Positions 38,517-53,500 of a stretch of DNA of 64,000 nucleotides are shown here, piece by piece. Below the pieces are notes generated by a model. The model saw nothing but the letters and a program-made list of their open reading frames with translations. It had not been told where the DNA came from and searched no databases. Made by a program: the position numbers and the translations under genes. The stretch lies in the NCBI RefSeq assembly GCF_027887165.1, contig NC_077228.1:209653595-209717594 (forward strand). Direction: 5' to 3'. The DNA is from Monodelphis domestica (taxonomy: Eukaryota; Chordata; Mammalia; Didelphimorphia; Didelphidae). How positions within the stretch are numbered: the stretch's first letter is position 1; each line of letters starts with the position of its first letter.

Positions 38517-41500
38517 GTAAGTGTATGAGAGTGTGTGAGTGTGTGAGAGTAGGTGTGTCTTCTGGATAGATTGAGGGTTGGGAGGAATCAAGAAGGATAA
38601 GGGGTCTGGAAAAGTTTTAAAAGGTGAGGAATGGAGAAAGAAGAGAGCTGGAGAGGATTGTTCTATGCCCTGGGTTTCCCGTGGGGGAAGGCAGGATGCT
38701 GCCTGTTTCAAGCTTCTTAAACTCCAACCTCAATCCATCAGCAACCTATCTTGTTTCTTTTTGCACAATCATCCCTAAGTTCTTTTCCCAGGTGGAGAGA
38801 GGAGATAAACGGGACTCTTGTCTCTGCTCAATTTTTTTCCTAGTTGAACAAAATTTAATCTGTTTCAGTTCAATGCAACAAAAACTTATTATTCATCAGG
38901 CATTGTGCACAAGGTACTTTGTTGTGCAGAGAACAGCACCTTTGTCCTCTCCCTGCACACTTTTCCCATGCTCTGATGTGAATCAGCCACTCTGGGGAAG
39001 CCAATAGCTCTATTCCTCTCTCTCCCCCTTACAAACTCTCCATCCTCTCCATCCTCACTCTCCATATTCCCATTAGTCCCTGGCATTTATTCCTAGTCAC
39101 TACCTATTGATTTCACGATAGCTAACACTCACAATCCACCCCACCCCCTTAGCTTGAATCTTCCTTTCACTTGTCCCTTTCCCTGTCCCATTTATTAACC
39201 CTACTCAACTTCACTCCCAAGCATTGACTTCCTCCTGCTTCTTAGGCCGAAAGTTCCTGATCGCCAATGCCCAGATAGAGAACTGCGCCATCATTTATTG
39301 CAATGACGGGTTTTGCCAGCTCTTCGGTTACTCCCGAATGGAGGTGATGCAGCGACCCTGTACCTGTGACTTCCTCACTGGCCCTGACACCCCACCGAGT
39401 GCTGTGTCCCGACTGGCACAGGCTCTGCTGGGTGCTAAGGAATGCAAACTGGAGATCCTCTATTACCGAAAGGATGGTAAGATCAGGCTGTGTTGGAATA
39501 TAGGAGAGAGGAGAAGGTAGGGTCAACTGGACCCTCAGCTCCTCCGTAAAAATGAGGCCATTGAACTAGATAATCTTGAAGGCTCTCTCTAGTTCCATAT
39601 TTCTCTGAACCTTAGATAATGGGGCCAAATAACTAGTATCAGAGTTGGGAGACCAGGAGCAGGGATCTAGGATCAGCCAAACGATGAATTCTATCATTAT
39701 TCCTTGATCTGGGATATAGGGATACAGTGGAAAGAACTCTGGACATTGAAGTGGAAAAGCTGGATTCTAGTTGCAACTCTGCTACTTTCTGGTTAATTAA
39801 CATTGATCAAGTTACTTCCCTTGGGCCTCAGTTTCTTCCTCTTTTAAATCAATGAGTTGAACTAGTTGATCTTTAAGAGACCTCTTCTAGCTCTTAAAAA
39901 AAAAATCCCAGGGGGTATCTAGATAGCTTAGTGCATAAGGAGCCAGACCTGAAGATGGGAAGTCCTGAGTTCTAAACTGACCTCAGACACTTCCTAGCTG
40001 TGTGACCCTGGGCAAGTCTCTTAATAATTCATTGCCTAGCCCTTACCACTCTTCTACCTCAGAACCAAAACATAGTATTGATTCTAAGATGGAAGGTAAG
40101 GGTTTTTTTTAAAACCTCTTTAAACCATTTATGGATATATTTCTAATCCCTGTGGAGCTGAGAGACCTCATGGCCAGAGGTAGAGCCAGACTTCATTCAG
40201 GCTTTTGCTTTGGTCAGGGTTTGACTACCTAGTGGCCAAGGCCTGTATCCTGAGGACCTTTCTAGTGCTAACGGTTCCTTCCCACCCCCTCTACCCTTAA
40301 CCTCCTGGCTAACAAACCTAGGAAGCGCCTGCTATGCTCAGTCACTATCAGCCCCAGCTGTCAGACAGCTGGGATAGAAATTAACTTTCCCTGATCTCTC
40401 TCTGTGTGGGCAGGGATTAGGGAATTTAGTCACTCATCCTCTCCTTCAGAGCCTCCACTGATCCCAGAGCCTCAGGAAGTATAGTCAGGCAGAGGAAAGG
40501 AAGAGTTGGGTTTGATACAATGGGAAGTGTCCTGGATTTAGTCAGAGGACCTGGTTCAAATCCCATCTCTGTTACTTACCACCTGTGTAACCTTGGGCAA
40601 GAATTACTTAAAAGTCTCTCAGATTCAGTTCTTCCTCTGTAATATAAAGGGGTTAGACTAGAGCAGTCATGGCTAGTCTTTTAGGGGTGAGAAATGTCTT
40701 TAGGTGTGGGTGAAGAGGGGGAGGGGAGGAGCACAGCCTGAGTCCCTCTGGATTTCTAGTAACAAATTCTGGCAAACTGTGCTGTGGTGATGGTGCACAT
40801 GCCCACAGAGAGAGCTCTGAGTGCCCCCACTGGCACACATGCTATCGGTTTACCTCCATGAGACTAGAGGGTCTGGAAGGTCTGTTGCATCTTTAAATCT
40901 AGGATTCTGCAGTGGAAGTTCCATCATAACCCCAGCCTTCTAGAATTGCTGAGAAGGTGTTTTATAAAGTAGGGAGTATAAAGTATAAAGTAGGCTCTTT
41001 ACTAAGTACCTTGCCTCTCCTCTTCCACAGCAGGATGATGAGGACTGTCTTTTGCTTACTCCAAGATTCAGAGAGCCTCTTAAAATGAATTACTGCTTTT
41101 TGTGTATTATAAGAGTTGCAATATTTATTTAAGGATTTCTTTTTTTAATTACTGCTTCTAAAGAGTCAGCATTACAAGAAGGGACAGAAGAGGCTTGGAC
41201 AGAGAGGTAGAGTAGGAGATGGGAGTCAGACTTCATGATACATCCCACTAGTCATTTGCCTGGACCCAGTCACCCCACTGGAGTTAGAATAATAAAATAT
41301 CACAGCTGGAAGGAATGTTTGAAATCATAAAATCCCAGCCTGCCTACTGTTACAATTAAAATTTAGTTTCTTTGCTAAACGTATTATATTTTTATGAGGT
41401 TTATTAAAGATTAAGAAATAAAGAAATTACAGAAAATACAAAATAAGAAAACACGTGCAACCTGCATCTTGCTGGCTAGGTAGAGAGCTGCAGAAGCGGA

Positions 41501-44500
41501 GAGAGAGCACGAGTAGGTGGAGAGCCCCTTTAAATAATAATTTGTGATCTCCCACTCAGGTGAGATTCAAGGAGATTATAGGGCAATCTGGGAACTAGCA
41601 AGGACTTCTGGGGATTGAAGTCTGGGGTTCAAATCTCCATTTTTACACTCCCCCATTTTACAGATGAGGAAATTCAGACCTAGAGAAAGGAAATGACTTG
41701 TCCAAGAAAGCATAGTGAATCAGAACTAGAATGGAGGGTTCTTGGTTCCTAATCCTGTGCTTTTTCTACTACATCACAATCTTTCTTCTGTAGAGCACAT
41801 AGAAAAAATAGTTTGGGGCTGAAAGACAGGTTAAGAGAAGGGACCCTGAACTTCCCACTTATGCGAATAGAAAATTTCAGGCCTTTTTTGCATTGGAAAA
41901 TGGGTGTGAAAGCCTGTGGTCCATCTACATAATATGAACTGTGGACATGATATAAACTTATGCTCCATGTTTAAGGAGAACTTTATCTAAATAAAAGGCT
42001 CACGTAGGCAGAATTGCTCCTGTTGCTGCCTTAATGAACAGCTAGCAGAATTAGAAGGGGAAAGAGAGAAGTGTAAAGAGTACATGTGTGTGTTAAGTGA
42101 GGGGAAGTTGATTGATATGAGAGAAAGGAGAAAGAAGAGAGAGAAAGCGAAACTGCTTTTAATTAGGAAGATGGGCTTTTTCTCAGTGGAGTAAGCCCCC
42201 TGAGGACTTTCAAGTTTAATAGACTCAGAAAAACTGCAACTATACCTTCTCAGTGCTATTGTTGTAGAAATAATCAATGGCCAGAGGAAAAAGAAGCATC
42301 TCAGAGTATGAAGAGACTTGAAGGAATGAAAGGAGTGTCAGAGAAATAAGAAAGATCCCATGGCAGTGAAAAATGTCTCCATAAAATGAGAATATTCTCA
42401 TAGATTAGGGTATCTCTCTGCTAGGACTACTCAGCCTGAACTGGAAGTATCTGAGAAAATATTGGATAAGAGAAGGGAGAAAAGCTTCCAACATCATCTT
42501 TGTCATTCTGCCTCAAAGAAGATGTGTACCAAATCTGTTCCAGTAGGAGACTTTCCAGTGGTGGAAAGATGCAATGACTGTCATACCTGGGGACTTTCAA
42601 AACCTCTTCCTGTCCCCAGTTCTCTTGACTATTTTGCTTCTTAGTCCTTGAGGCATCTTAATACCAACTCTGAGTTAAGTGCTTATTATGTGGAGTCTAG
42701 AATATTATCCAGGGGGAAAATTTGAGACTCTATTCACTAATACACCTTTTGGTGTACTCTAATCATATGGTCCTTTTTTAACCATGTTAATATGCAGTAC
42801 ATCTTCTTTTACCTTTTATTTATTGCACTTGCCATAGGGATTGGCTCAAAGTGTTCTTCTCCAGTATCCTGCTTCCATATATCCTTTCATCCCTTGATCT
42901 TGGGATCCCTAAGATTGGAGGAAATAATCCAAGATAGAATACTAATTGGTCATTGGCAAACCCCCTTTTTCTGCCCTATCCCCCTAAGGCTTCAGATAAA
43001 TGGATGCTCCCTTAACAATTCCCAGAGAGCCATATTGTCTTTCCCATTGTTTAGTTAAAGAAAATGTGACCCAAAAGAAGACAAATAAGTGAAAGGTCAC
43101 ATAGTAAACCAAAACCAAAACTTGGATCCAGGAACTTTAATCTCTAGCCTTTTCCTTTGAAATCTAGCCTTCACCTCTTCTTGCTTTTAGCCCTCTCATT
43201 GAACTTTCTAGGACAAATGAGGAATCTGATGGAGAGTTGGAGGATATGGGTAGAGATGGAGATGGGAAAAGGGATGGATACAAAAAGGTTTTGTTCAGCC
43301 AGCCCTTTCTCCTAGGAATCCTAAGGCTCCTTCCCCCATCAATGCTCATGTAAGGTCATAGAATTCCATCCTCACCTTCCTTGGCCTCACTCCATTTTCT
43401 TGACTCAAACCAGAGATTTATCCACGGAACACAGAAAAGCAGTAGGGGATGGAAGTTTGAAAAAGCTTGACATAGGGCTAAGGTTAGGAGGCCCCTCCAT
43501 GGGAAACAAAAAGGGAAAAAGAAAGGAAAGCGAGAAGAAATCAGACTCATATGATCTTTTTCACCCAGGGTAACAAAATCTCTTAGATATAGGGAAGTTA
43601 AGTTGGTGGCTTCAAAAGCTACCCCCTCTGCCAGAAGGTCCATTGCATCAGAGGATACAAGTTCAAACTGGGATCTGTCTGAGGGATACAGTCATAGAAA
43701 ATATGTGATTAGTATGACCATTACCATAGATTAAATGGAAAGACTTAGGTAGAGGGGAATTTGTCCTAGGGATTTAAAAGACATTGATAAAGATTTGGGT
43801 TCAGATGTCCTTGAGTTGCAATAGGAAGAGCACCAAACTTAGAGTCAGGGTTTTAATACTAATTCTGCAGAATGTCTTTTATAACATTGGAGAATTCACT
43901 TCTTCCTAGGTTTCAGAGCCCTTATTTACAAAATGAGATCAGACAAAATGACTTCTGTGGTTTCTTCCAGACCTAAGATTCTATAAGCAAATTATTCACT
44001 TAAAAGCATTTTGAAGGGGTAGTTAAGTGGCTCAGTGGATTGAGAGGCAGGCCAGAAAGTCCTGGGTTCAGATCTGACCTCACATACTTACTAGCTGTGT
44101 GGCCCTGGACAATTCACTTAGCCCCAATTGCCTAGCCTAACTGCTCTTCTCTCTTGGAACCTATACATAGTATTGATTCCTAAAAGAAAGGTAAGGGATT
44201 TTTAAAAAGAGCACTTGGGGTATTGTTAGCTTCTGGGGTAGGTCTTCTGTGCTAAAGACAGGGCATTATTTCTGGAATGGAGAGGGATAGGGAGAACTCA
44301 GATGGGAAATAACTTTTCCAGCTCATTAGTCATAGCTCCATTTGGAAGAAAAAGAGATTTGGGCAACCCAAGTGATTTTAAGAGGAGTGGACTGAACCTA
44401 GCCCTGAAAGAAAAAGGGAAAGTGTAAGGAGCCTGGCCAGGACTAGATTAGGTTATTTGGGAGAAAAGTCACCAAGATCCTTTCCCAAAATATCATTTTC

Positions 44501-47500
44501 CTCTCAATGTTAGGGACCCCTTCCTTATACTAGAGAATACCTGGTCCAATCCCTGATAGCCCCCCACTACCACAGGTGACAGAGGAAGTCATGGAAGGTG
44601 GGGATTTTTCTATTACCTTCTCCATTCCCTGAGCCCTTTGAATAGAATTAAGGAGGTGGCTAAAGGAGCAAAGGGGGTAAGAGACAGTGTGAGGTGAGTG
44701 GGGAAAAAAGCAAAATAAGGAAAGAGAGAAGGTGTGAGCAACAGAAGTGGGAGAAGGAGAGAAAAAAGGGAACTGAGAAAGATAAGTGGAAAAGAGAAAA
44801 CAGAAGATGGACAAGCACAAGGGAAAGTGCGTGCCTATGCACATGGTTTGAGATGACCATTTTTTAGACTCTAGACTGGAGAGAAAGAAGGTGAGAAAGG
44901 AGCCCCTGGTCATCTGAAGGATAATCATGTGCCAGTCCTATCTCCCCTGGAGAGTTATTCCAAAAGCAGACAGAATAAGGCACAGAGAAACAGGGATAAG
45001 ACTGAGGAAAAGGCCAGTTAAATCAGACAAGTAAGAGAGGCAGCTAGGTGACTCAGTGGATTGAAACCCAGACTCAAGGATGGGAGGTCCTGGGTTCAAA
45101 TTTGACCTCAGATATTTCCTAATTGTGTGACCCTGGGCAAGTCACCTAACCTTCATCACCTGCTCTTCTGCCTTGAAACCATTACTGAGTCTAAAACAGA
45201 AGAGAGGGGCTTTTCTTTTTTAAATGAAGGGATTGCACTCTATTGCTCATAGCTCAGATATACATACCTCCTATGTTGTTTGGCAGTCTAAGGAATGGAT
45301 AAAGTAGAGTTATAGAAGTTTGGAAGAAAGTTCCCTCCCTCCCTCTATCTATCCTAACCATCATATCTGTATTTCCTCTTGGGGAAAAGCTGGAGGTGAT
45401 GTCTGTTTGTACAACTCTGACTGTTTTTATGGGAGTGAGTATATGTGACTGTCTGCTTCTGTATATAACTGGGTGTAAATATTTCTCAGGCACTACTTAG
45501 ATGTCAGAGGATGAGAGTGCTGGATGTTGTGGGATTTATAAACTCCCTGGACCTGCTTGTATTGCCATCTGCGACTGAAGAGTGAGTGTTAGGGTAACAA
45601 CATAGAGGGGAAAGCACTGGCCTGTAGATCTGAATCCTAATTTGCTCACTGACTCCTTTAATTGTCTGCTTCAAACTCTCATTTTACAGATGAACAAACT
45701 CAAATTCAGGAAGGAGAAGTGATTTGTCCAATGTCACTTAGTTTATTAGTAGGACTTGAATCAGACCATTCTTCTTTCCCACACTCCAGGTTGCCTTTTC
45801 TAGGTAAAAGATACTTCACCTCTCTGGACTCAGTTGTTTCATTTGTAAAATGGGTGATGGGGAAGGGTTGTGACAGAATGGCTTCATATCCATTTCTGCT
45901 AATATTCTCAAATTCTATAATTCACCAACAGGGACACGGCAGACTCACATCAGGGAAAACTTCAATAGAGACAATAGGCTAACCACCTTCTACCCATCAT
46001 CATCTCCCTGCAGGGGCAGGATTCCCAATATGTTCCTCTGGCCCCCCAAGCTGAATAAATTGACTGACAGTGTCCCAACTAGAAAGGGATAGAAGTCTGG
46101 GAGAGAGGCAAAATTCTATCTCTCTTAGAAGTTGTTTGGAAGTTATTCTGTGTCTTAAAAGATGGGTGTCGAACTAATGATGCAAAGAAAGGCAAAAACA
46201 GTCCCTGCCTTCAAGGAACTTATGTTCTAATTTGGGAGACAGCATGGAAATAACTAATTGTTATTTGAGGAAAAATCTTTCCAATATTTTTAAATGGGTG
46301 TCACAGACCATAGACTACCAAACAGAAAAGGATCTTGGAAATGATCTCATCACAGAAGATGAGGAGTGGAAGGGACTTCAAAGACCATCTTTTTTTTTTT
46401 TCACATAGAGAAACTACAATTCAGACATGACTTTCTTAAAGGTCTTGACTATCCAATTCATGTTCCACATGAAATTATTACAGTTGAGTACAGAAAATTA
46501 TCCTGGGGCCAATTGTGGTGTAGAGTAGAACTGGGCAAGCCCAGAGATCTAGTTTATTGAGGGAGTTGCCAGCAAGTGGTCCCCCTTTGACTTAGACCTG
46601 AAAATTCTGCCTCTGAGCTATCTCCTTTGTGTGAATGTCTCTCTACGGGGCCAAGCCCAGTAGTTGGTGCTTTGGAGTCTGGAATCTGACCTTCGAGATT
46701 CCTGCTCATGGGGAGAGATGAAGGGAAGGGGGAGAGAAAAGGAAAGGGTTGGTTCTGTTTGTTTTGCCTAGCTGCACTATGGAAATGCATCTGATATCTC
46801 TACCAATCCTGTCCTCTAACTCTGAAGTTCTCATTGCTGTTGGCTCTGAGGAACTAAGGACTGAGATCCCCCATTGCCCAAATGCCCTTAGGCTGAGGCT
46901 AAGGAGGGAGGGCAGATCCCAAAATAAAAGGCCAAATCCATGAAGCTCGACCATTCCTGTCAAACCCTGGGCACAGCTCCACTAGGCTGTACCATAGCTG
47001 ATTTCATTAGCCAAATGTGATGGAGGACTTCCATAGTCAAATGGGCACCACTCTAACCTTCAAAGCTTTGGGCCATGTATCTCAGGGGGAAAAGGAGGTA
47101 AAGCAAAGAGGGGGAGGAAGTGGCTAGCTAGGAGAAGTGTCTGCCTTATTTGAAGACTCATAATCAGGCACTGTTATGGGTAGACATTATACTGGCTAGA
47201 ATCAGGAAGCTGAGTTGAAGCAAGCATGGACTTGAAGTCAAGTAAAACTTAATTTGGATCCTGCTTCAAGACACTAACTATATGTAACCAAATGGCCCAT
47301 GCAGAAAACTAGGACTGGAATGATGCTCATTCTGATGGAGACAATACAACTCCTATGAACACAAAAAGGAAAAAAAAAACATTAAATGCCTTCCATGTGT
47401 CAAGTACTAAATAAAGTATAAAGGCTAAGCATTTTACAAGTATTATTTTCTTTGATCCTTACCACAATCCCATGAGGTAGGTGCTGTTATTGCTCTCATT

Positions 47501-50500
47501 TTAGGCTGGAAAAATTGGGGCAAATAGAGATTAAGTGACTTGCCCAGGGTCACACAGACAGTAAGTATTCAAGATCAAATGTGGACACAACTCCCAGCTT
47601 TAAGAAGTACTTACTATGAATATGGGGAGGTATGTTAGGGAGAAAATTGCAAAAATATTTTCAAGGAGCTTATATTCCATCAAAGTGGTTCTATCATTCC
47701 ATTATGAGCCATCAACATGCATAAGTATATGCAATAAATACAAGGTAAATTCATAGGGAAAGGTAGGTATACCTGAGTGAATAAAAAAAAAGAATTCATA
47801 TAGAAAGGGGTACTTGAGCAGAATTTTGAAGGAAACAAGGGATTCTAAGGGCAGAAAGGAGAAGAGTGCATTCCAGGCATAGGAGACATCTGGTGGAAAG
47901 GCATGGTGACAGAAGGAGGAGTGTTTTTTTGTGAGAAACAACAATAATCTGATTGAACTGTGAGTATTTGTATCACCAGCACTACTTAGTACCTGACACT
48001 TTGTTATTGCTCAGTAGTGTCATGACCTCATTTAGGGTTTTCTTATCAAAGATGCTGGAGTGGCTGACCAGCTCATTTTACAGATAAGAAAACTGAGGAA
48101 AACAGGGTTCAGTGAGGCTCCCAACTAAAGACCTGGTGCTCTGTCCACTGTGCCACTTAGCTGCCTGGAACTTAGTAAACACAGAAGGTTGGGAAGTAAA
48201 TGAGAAGAGAAGAAGTGAAAATAATGTATGGAGAGAATATTTTCTAAGAGTTTGGTTGTGAATGGGAGGGGAAATACAAGATGATAAGTTGAGGAGAAGG
48301 TAGGGCAGTGATGGCAAACCTTTTAGAGATGGAATGCTGGGCCCTACCCCCCCCCCAGATCTCATGATGTGCCTGCCTCCTTCAGAGACTTGTGCCATGC
48401 CCCTCCCCCAAATACATGCTGGGCACACCCTGCTCCCCTTTACCCCACACAGGGGAGGGATAAAGTGCTCTCATTAGGCTACTGGGCAGAGGAGTGGGTG
48501 AAGTGAGGAATGTCCTCAGTGAATGTAGAGAGGGGGAGGGGAGTGGCCAAAGTGTTCTGCTCCCCTCCAGCTCTGCCTCCTGTAAGCTTCTCACCTTCCC
48601 CTCCTTTCCCCCTTTCCCCGTCTTACGCTCCCATTGGCTGTTGGCCAGAGAAGCAGGGATATAAAAAATGTCCTCAAAAGAAATGGAGAGGGGGAGGGAA
48701 GCAGCACCACCCAAGTCCCTCTGCCTTTCTAGTAACAAACTGGAAGAGTGGCTGAGTGCCCACAGAGAGCACTCTGCATGCCATCTTTGACACCCATGCC
48801 ATAGGTTCATCATCACTGAGGTAGGGCCTAGAGGCTATCAGCACTTTGGGTGGACCCTGGTGTAGGATTTATGAGAGGACATAGTTGCACAGAAGGGGTT
48901 GCAATCTACATGGTTGAAGTGAGTACCCAAATAGATGAGGCTGGTGATCCATTGAAATACTAAGATATAGAAATTTAGTGTTGGGTGTCAGAGGACAAGG
49001 GTTTGAGTTTGAGTTCTGCTACTTACAATCTGTATGATCTTCAGGTTTAATTTTCCCTCTCTGTATCTCAATTTCTTTATCTTTAATTAGGTGATTTCTA
49101 AGGCTTCTTTCAGCTCTCAATAACATGACATCTGAACTTTGTAGAGCTATGAAATGAATTGTTCAGTATACAAGAGTGGGTAGTAGGATAGTAATTGGAA
49201 AAGTAGGCTGAAACCAGATTGTAGAGGGGCTTGAATGCCAGAATCAGCAATCTGAACAAAGGAGACAAAGGCAAAGGAGAATCTCTGAAATTTTTTGAAT
49301 GATGTGACCTGATGTTTCTCTAGAGCATATGCTCTATAAGGTGAGAGCTAGAGAACTACTTGGGTGGAAAATGAAGGTAAGGAGAGAGCCAGAGGAAAGC
49401 AAAGGACAGCCAGTGGTTCCAGGGAGTTTCTAAATCTTCTCTTCTCCCAGCCCCCCCCCAACTCCATTAATCTAATCTCCATCTGCTCAATTTTAATTAA
49501 AACAGAAACAAACCTTGAAGATTAAGCTCTGAGCCACTGGAGCTGAGCACAGTCCTCCCAAGCCCTGGTATCACTTCATCTCCCTAATGACCAGCTTAAC
49601 TGCTCTCTCTGCCACTATCCAGGGAGCTGGGACCCAGACTCACCCCCATCCTCTGCATCCCCAACATACACATTTCATCCTGCCAGATCCTGGATTCTGC
49701 CCAGGACTGCACAGGACTGGGGGGTTCCAGACCATAAGATGTATGTTGTACAAGACAACTCTGTTTTCTTTGCTCTTCTCACTCTCTTTAACTTGTCTCA
49801 CACATAGCCCCCTACCAAACTCCCCGAAACAACTTCTTTTGTAAGTGGTTAAGAGAAGGAGGGAAGTTTAGCCTCCCTTCCCTTGCTTTTTCCCAGTTTC
49901 CATCCTTGACCTCATTAGGACCAGAGTTAGAGAGACCAGAGTTCCTTGCTTAACCAACTTCCAGAGCTCCTGCTATTGGCCATGTCATCTCTGAAGCTGA
50001 ACTGGCTTTCTTCTTAGTCACACTGCAGGACAGAGGCCAGGATAACTTAGGGTTCCTATCCTGGCTTTAAAGGTTAGGAAGCCTAACTGAATCAGCATTC
50101 CCAGCTGCTATGTACTGCTTGACTGTCCACAGCTTCATGTTTCCGCTGCCTGGTGGATGTGGTGCCCATAAAGAATGAAGACGGAGACGTCATCATGTAC
50201 ATTCTCAACTTCGAGGACCTGGCACAGCTCCTGGCCAAGAGCAGTAGCCAAAGCCTGACACAACATCTATTATCCCAGGGCTTCCTAAGTTCCGGTGAGA
50301 TAGTCAAGGAGAGGAGGTGAGGGGAAGATGAATGTCCAAGGCTGAAGTCCTACTACCCACTGGGGAAGGAGGATCTTCACCCTGTCATTTTGTTCTATCC
50401 ATGCTGCACTTGGTATCCCCACTTCCCTATTCTATCCAGGCCCTTCACCTTAGACAGCCCCCTAGCAAACATCTTTTGTAGGGAGGTGGGGAGGAGTAGA

Positions 50501-53500
50501 AAATCTCAGCCTTCTTGCCCTGCCCTTCAGGCCATGAAATTGCCTTCTCTAATGAAGATAATATTTTCAGAGTGCTCCTCAGGCAAGCTAGGTGGGCAAA
50601 GCTCTGCATCTGACACAGACCAGGTCAAGTATCGCACCATCAGCCAAATTCCCCAGTTCACACTCAACTTTGTGGAGTTCAACCTGGAGAAGCACCCATC
50701 GAACTCTACTACCGAGATTGAGATCATCGCACCACACAAGGTGGTGGAACGCACCCAGAACGTCACTGAGAAGGTCACTCAGGTAATGGAACCAGCTTGG
50801 ACAGACAGTGTTTAGGATTAGCCAGAAAAGATGGTTGGGAAGGGAGTAGAGATGAAAGAATTCAATTCATGTTGGATTCCAGGTATAAGCATCTGTGGAG
50901 CAACTCGGGTTCTGGCCAAAGGTAGCAGGGGAGGGGACAAAGAGCTGGCATACCAAGGGTTATCTGGGAGCCGTGTCTTCTTTTCTCACCCTTTTTGCAC
51001 TTTTGCTAATGCTTTTTTCCACATTGCTGTCATTTCCCAATCCCATCCCTGACTACCACATTACTAGAAAGACCCCTTCCATGGAACAATTTTTCAGATG
51101 ACTTATATAGTCCACTACGTTCTGTGGTCTATATCAAGGGTAATCTGGGAGCCATGATTCTATAGGCTATTCAGTAATTATATGAGACAGTTCTCAGGTA
51201 TCTCAGAGGATATAAGGCAGTTCTAGTAATCCAAGGGACCAATCTTGGCAGTTAAGCCAATATCCCTATGCCAACTCTCTGGTAGATGTCTAACTCTAGC
51301 TCCAAGGGAACAACATTGTCTCAGGTAAGGTGATTCAACGGTACGTATGGATGAAGGTAGGGAGGATCAGAAGAACTGGTTTTAGAATTAAAACTATTTC
51401 TTGTCCACCCTAAGAATCAACATTTCTGCTCTTGAGAACACTGTAAATCTAACCCCACTTAGGAAAGACATAATTTCAGCTGACTCCTCCAGGTTTTAGT
51501 TTCTGCCCCTGTTACAGGATATGGGTACCACCAATATCCAGCTCTCTGGGTTTTTGAGGCAATGGGAAGGACAAGGAGAAGGGCAAGGATGGTAGATTAT
51601 CAAATAGAAGCAACCCTTCCAACCACATCCACTACCATAAAGGAGCTGTTTTAAGAAACAGAGAAAAAAGATGAACAAGATAGAGGACCAGGGGATACTG
51701 TCCTGTCACCTGTAGGGGAGATGAATGAGGATGAAATGAGGAGATAGAACAGGGAAAGTAAGAAGAAAAGAAAAATGAGGAATAGGTTCAAGAATGAATA
51801 GAAGAGTTCCCTCCTTAACTGCCTTCCCTACCTCTCAGGCTTCAAACTTGGATCCATTCTACTTGCCTTTGGGAAATAATATCATAGATTTAGAAATAGA
51901 AGAAACCTCAGAGGATACAAATCCAATTACAAATGAGTGTTGAAAAGATAATAATGAATATGCTGTGCTAAACATTTTAAAATTATCTCATTTGATCCTC
52001 AGAACAACCCTAGGAGGTAGGTACTAATATTATCCCCATTTTACAGATGAGTAAACTGAGTCAAACAAAAGTTTAAATAACTTGTCCAGCTAGCCTGAGT
52101 CTGGATTTGAATGCAGATCTTCCTGATTCCAGGCCCTGTACTCTATTCATTCTAATAATTTAACAACTTATTTAGATAGTCCTCTAAGGTCAGGAAAGTA
52201 TAGATTTAGATTTGGAAGGTCACTGAATCCAACCCTTACACTTTGTAGATGAGGAAGATAAGGCTAAGAGATGAGAAGGGACTTTGCCAAGTTAACACAC
52301 TCAGTATGGAAGAACCAGATGTGAACTCAGGTTCTCTAGCTTTCTACTGCTCCATGGTGCCAAAGCACTTTTCTCACAACAATTCTGTGGGGTAGATCAT
52401 GCAAGTGTGATTGTCCAGATTTTGTAGATAAGTCAAGAAGCAACAAAATTTGGGTAGTACTTCTAACACTAATGTTTTGTACTTCTAGTAAAATATCATT
52501 CACCATAAAAGAAAGAAGTGGGTAGCTAGATGGCTCAGTAGATTGAGAGCCAGTCCTAGAGATGGGAGGTCCTGGGTTCAGATCTATTCTCAGACACTTC
52601 CTATCTGTGTGACCCTGGGCAAGTCACTTACCACCCCCACCACCCCCATTACCTAGTCCTTACCACTCTTCTGCCTTGGGACCAATACACAGTATTTATT
52701 CTAAGACAGAGGGTAAGGATATTTTTTAAACCCAAGGAAGAAACCTCTGGGGTTGAGTTGGAGCCCCAATTCCTGGATCAATAGGGAAATAGCCCTAATT
52801 AACAAAAGTTCCATATTTGTGATACGCTGAGATAGGAGAAGAGCAGTAATAAACTGGGCCCTCTACATGCTGCCCTCAATCCTATGGTATAGCTGGTGTG
52901 GAAGAATGACAGGACCTAGTCCTACTAATTCTATTGGTTTCTATATCAGGGTAAGTGGTATAAACATTTCATTTCTTTTATTTAATGATAAAGCTGGAAG
53001 GGACCTCAAAGATTGTCTAATCCAAGGATTCTTAAACTTTATTGTGTGTCATGTTCCCTTTGAGAAGGGGTAAAATCTATGGACCCCTTCTCAGAATAAA
53101 GTTTCTAAATACAGGATTACAATTATGTTGAACTACAGTAATTAAATTTTTTTTGAGTTTACAGTTTGGAATCTAGTACAGTCTCCTAATTTTAGATATG
53201 AGGAAACTGAGGCACAGAGAGAGGAAACCCCAAAGGTGAGAAGTAACGTCCTCTGATTCTGAATCAAGTGTTCTTTCCATGTCATCAAAGTGGCCCTGAC
53301 AAGGCTAGAGATCAGGTCATTTTTCTAGAATTGCTGGCATTGAAGCACTGCTTAATCTGCTATCCCTACCCCTAAGCCTCTTCTAAGAGCTCATACACAG
53401 GACAGTAGAGAGAAAAGATTGAACTCAAATCTCCCCATGACCAACTAGTTACAGGGATGTATGGCACAGTCATTGGTATACTCTACTTCTCCCCTAACTC

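Noticed and set aside
41348-41647. Intact endogenous retrovirus
   Set aside because: Only one LTR; no internal coding sequence or second LTR in reach.
39477-50132. An alternative KCNH6 first exon (as in KCNH2 isoform 1b) in intron 2
   Set aside because: No ATG-led frame joins exon 3 in phase with a credible donor and recognisable sequence; transcript data would be needed.
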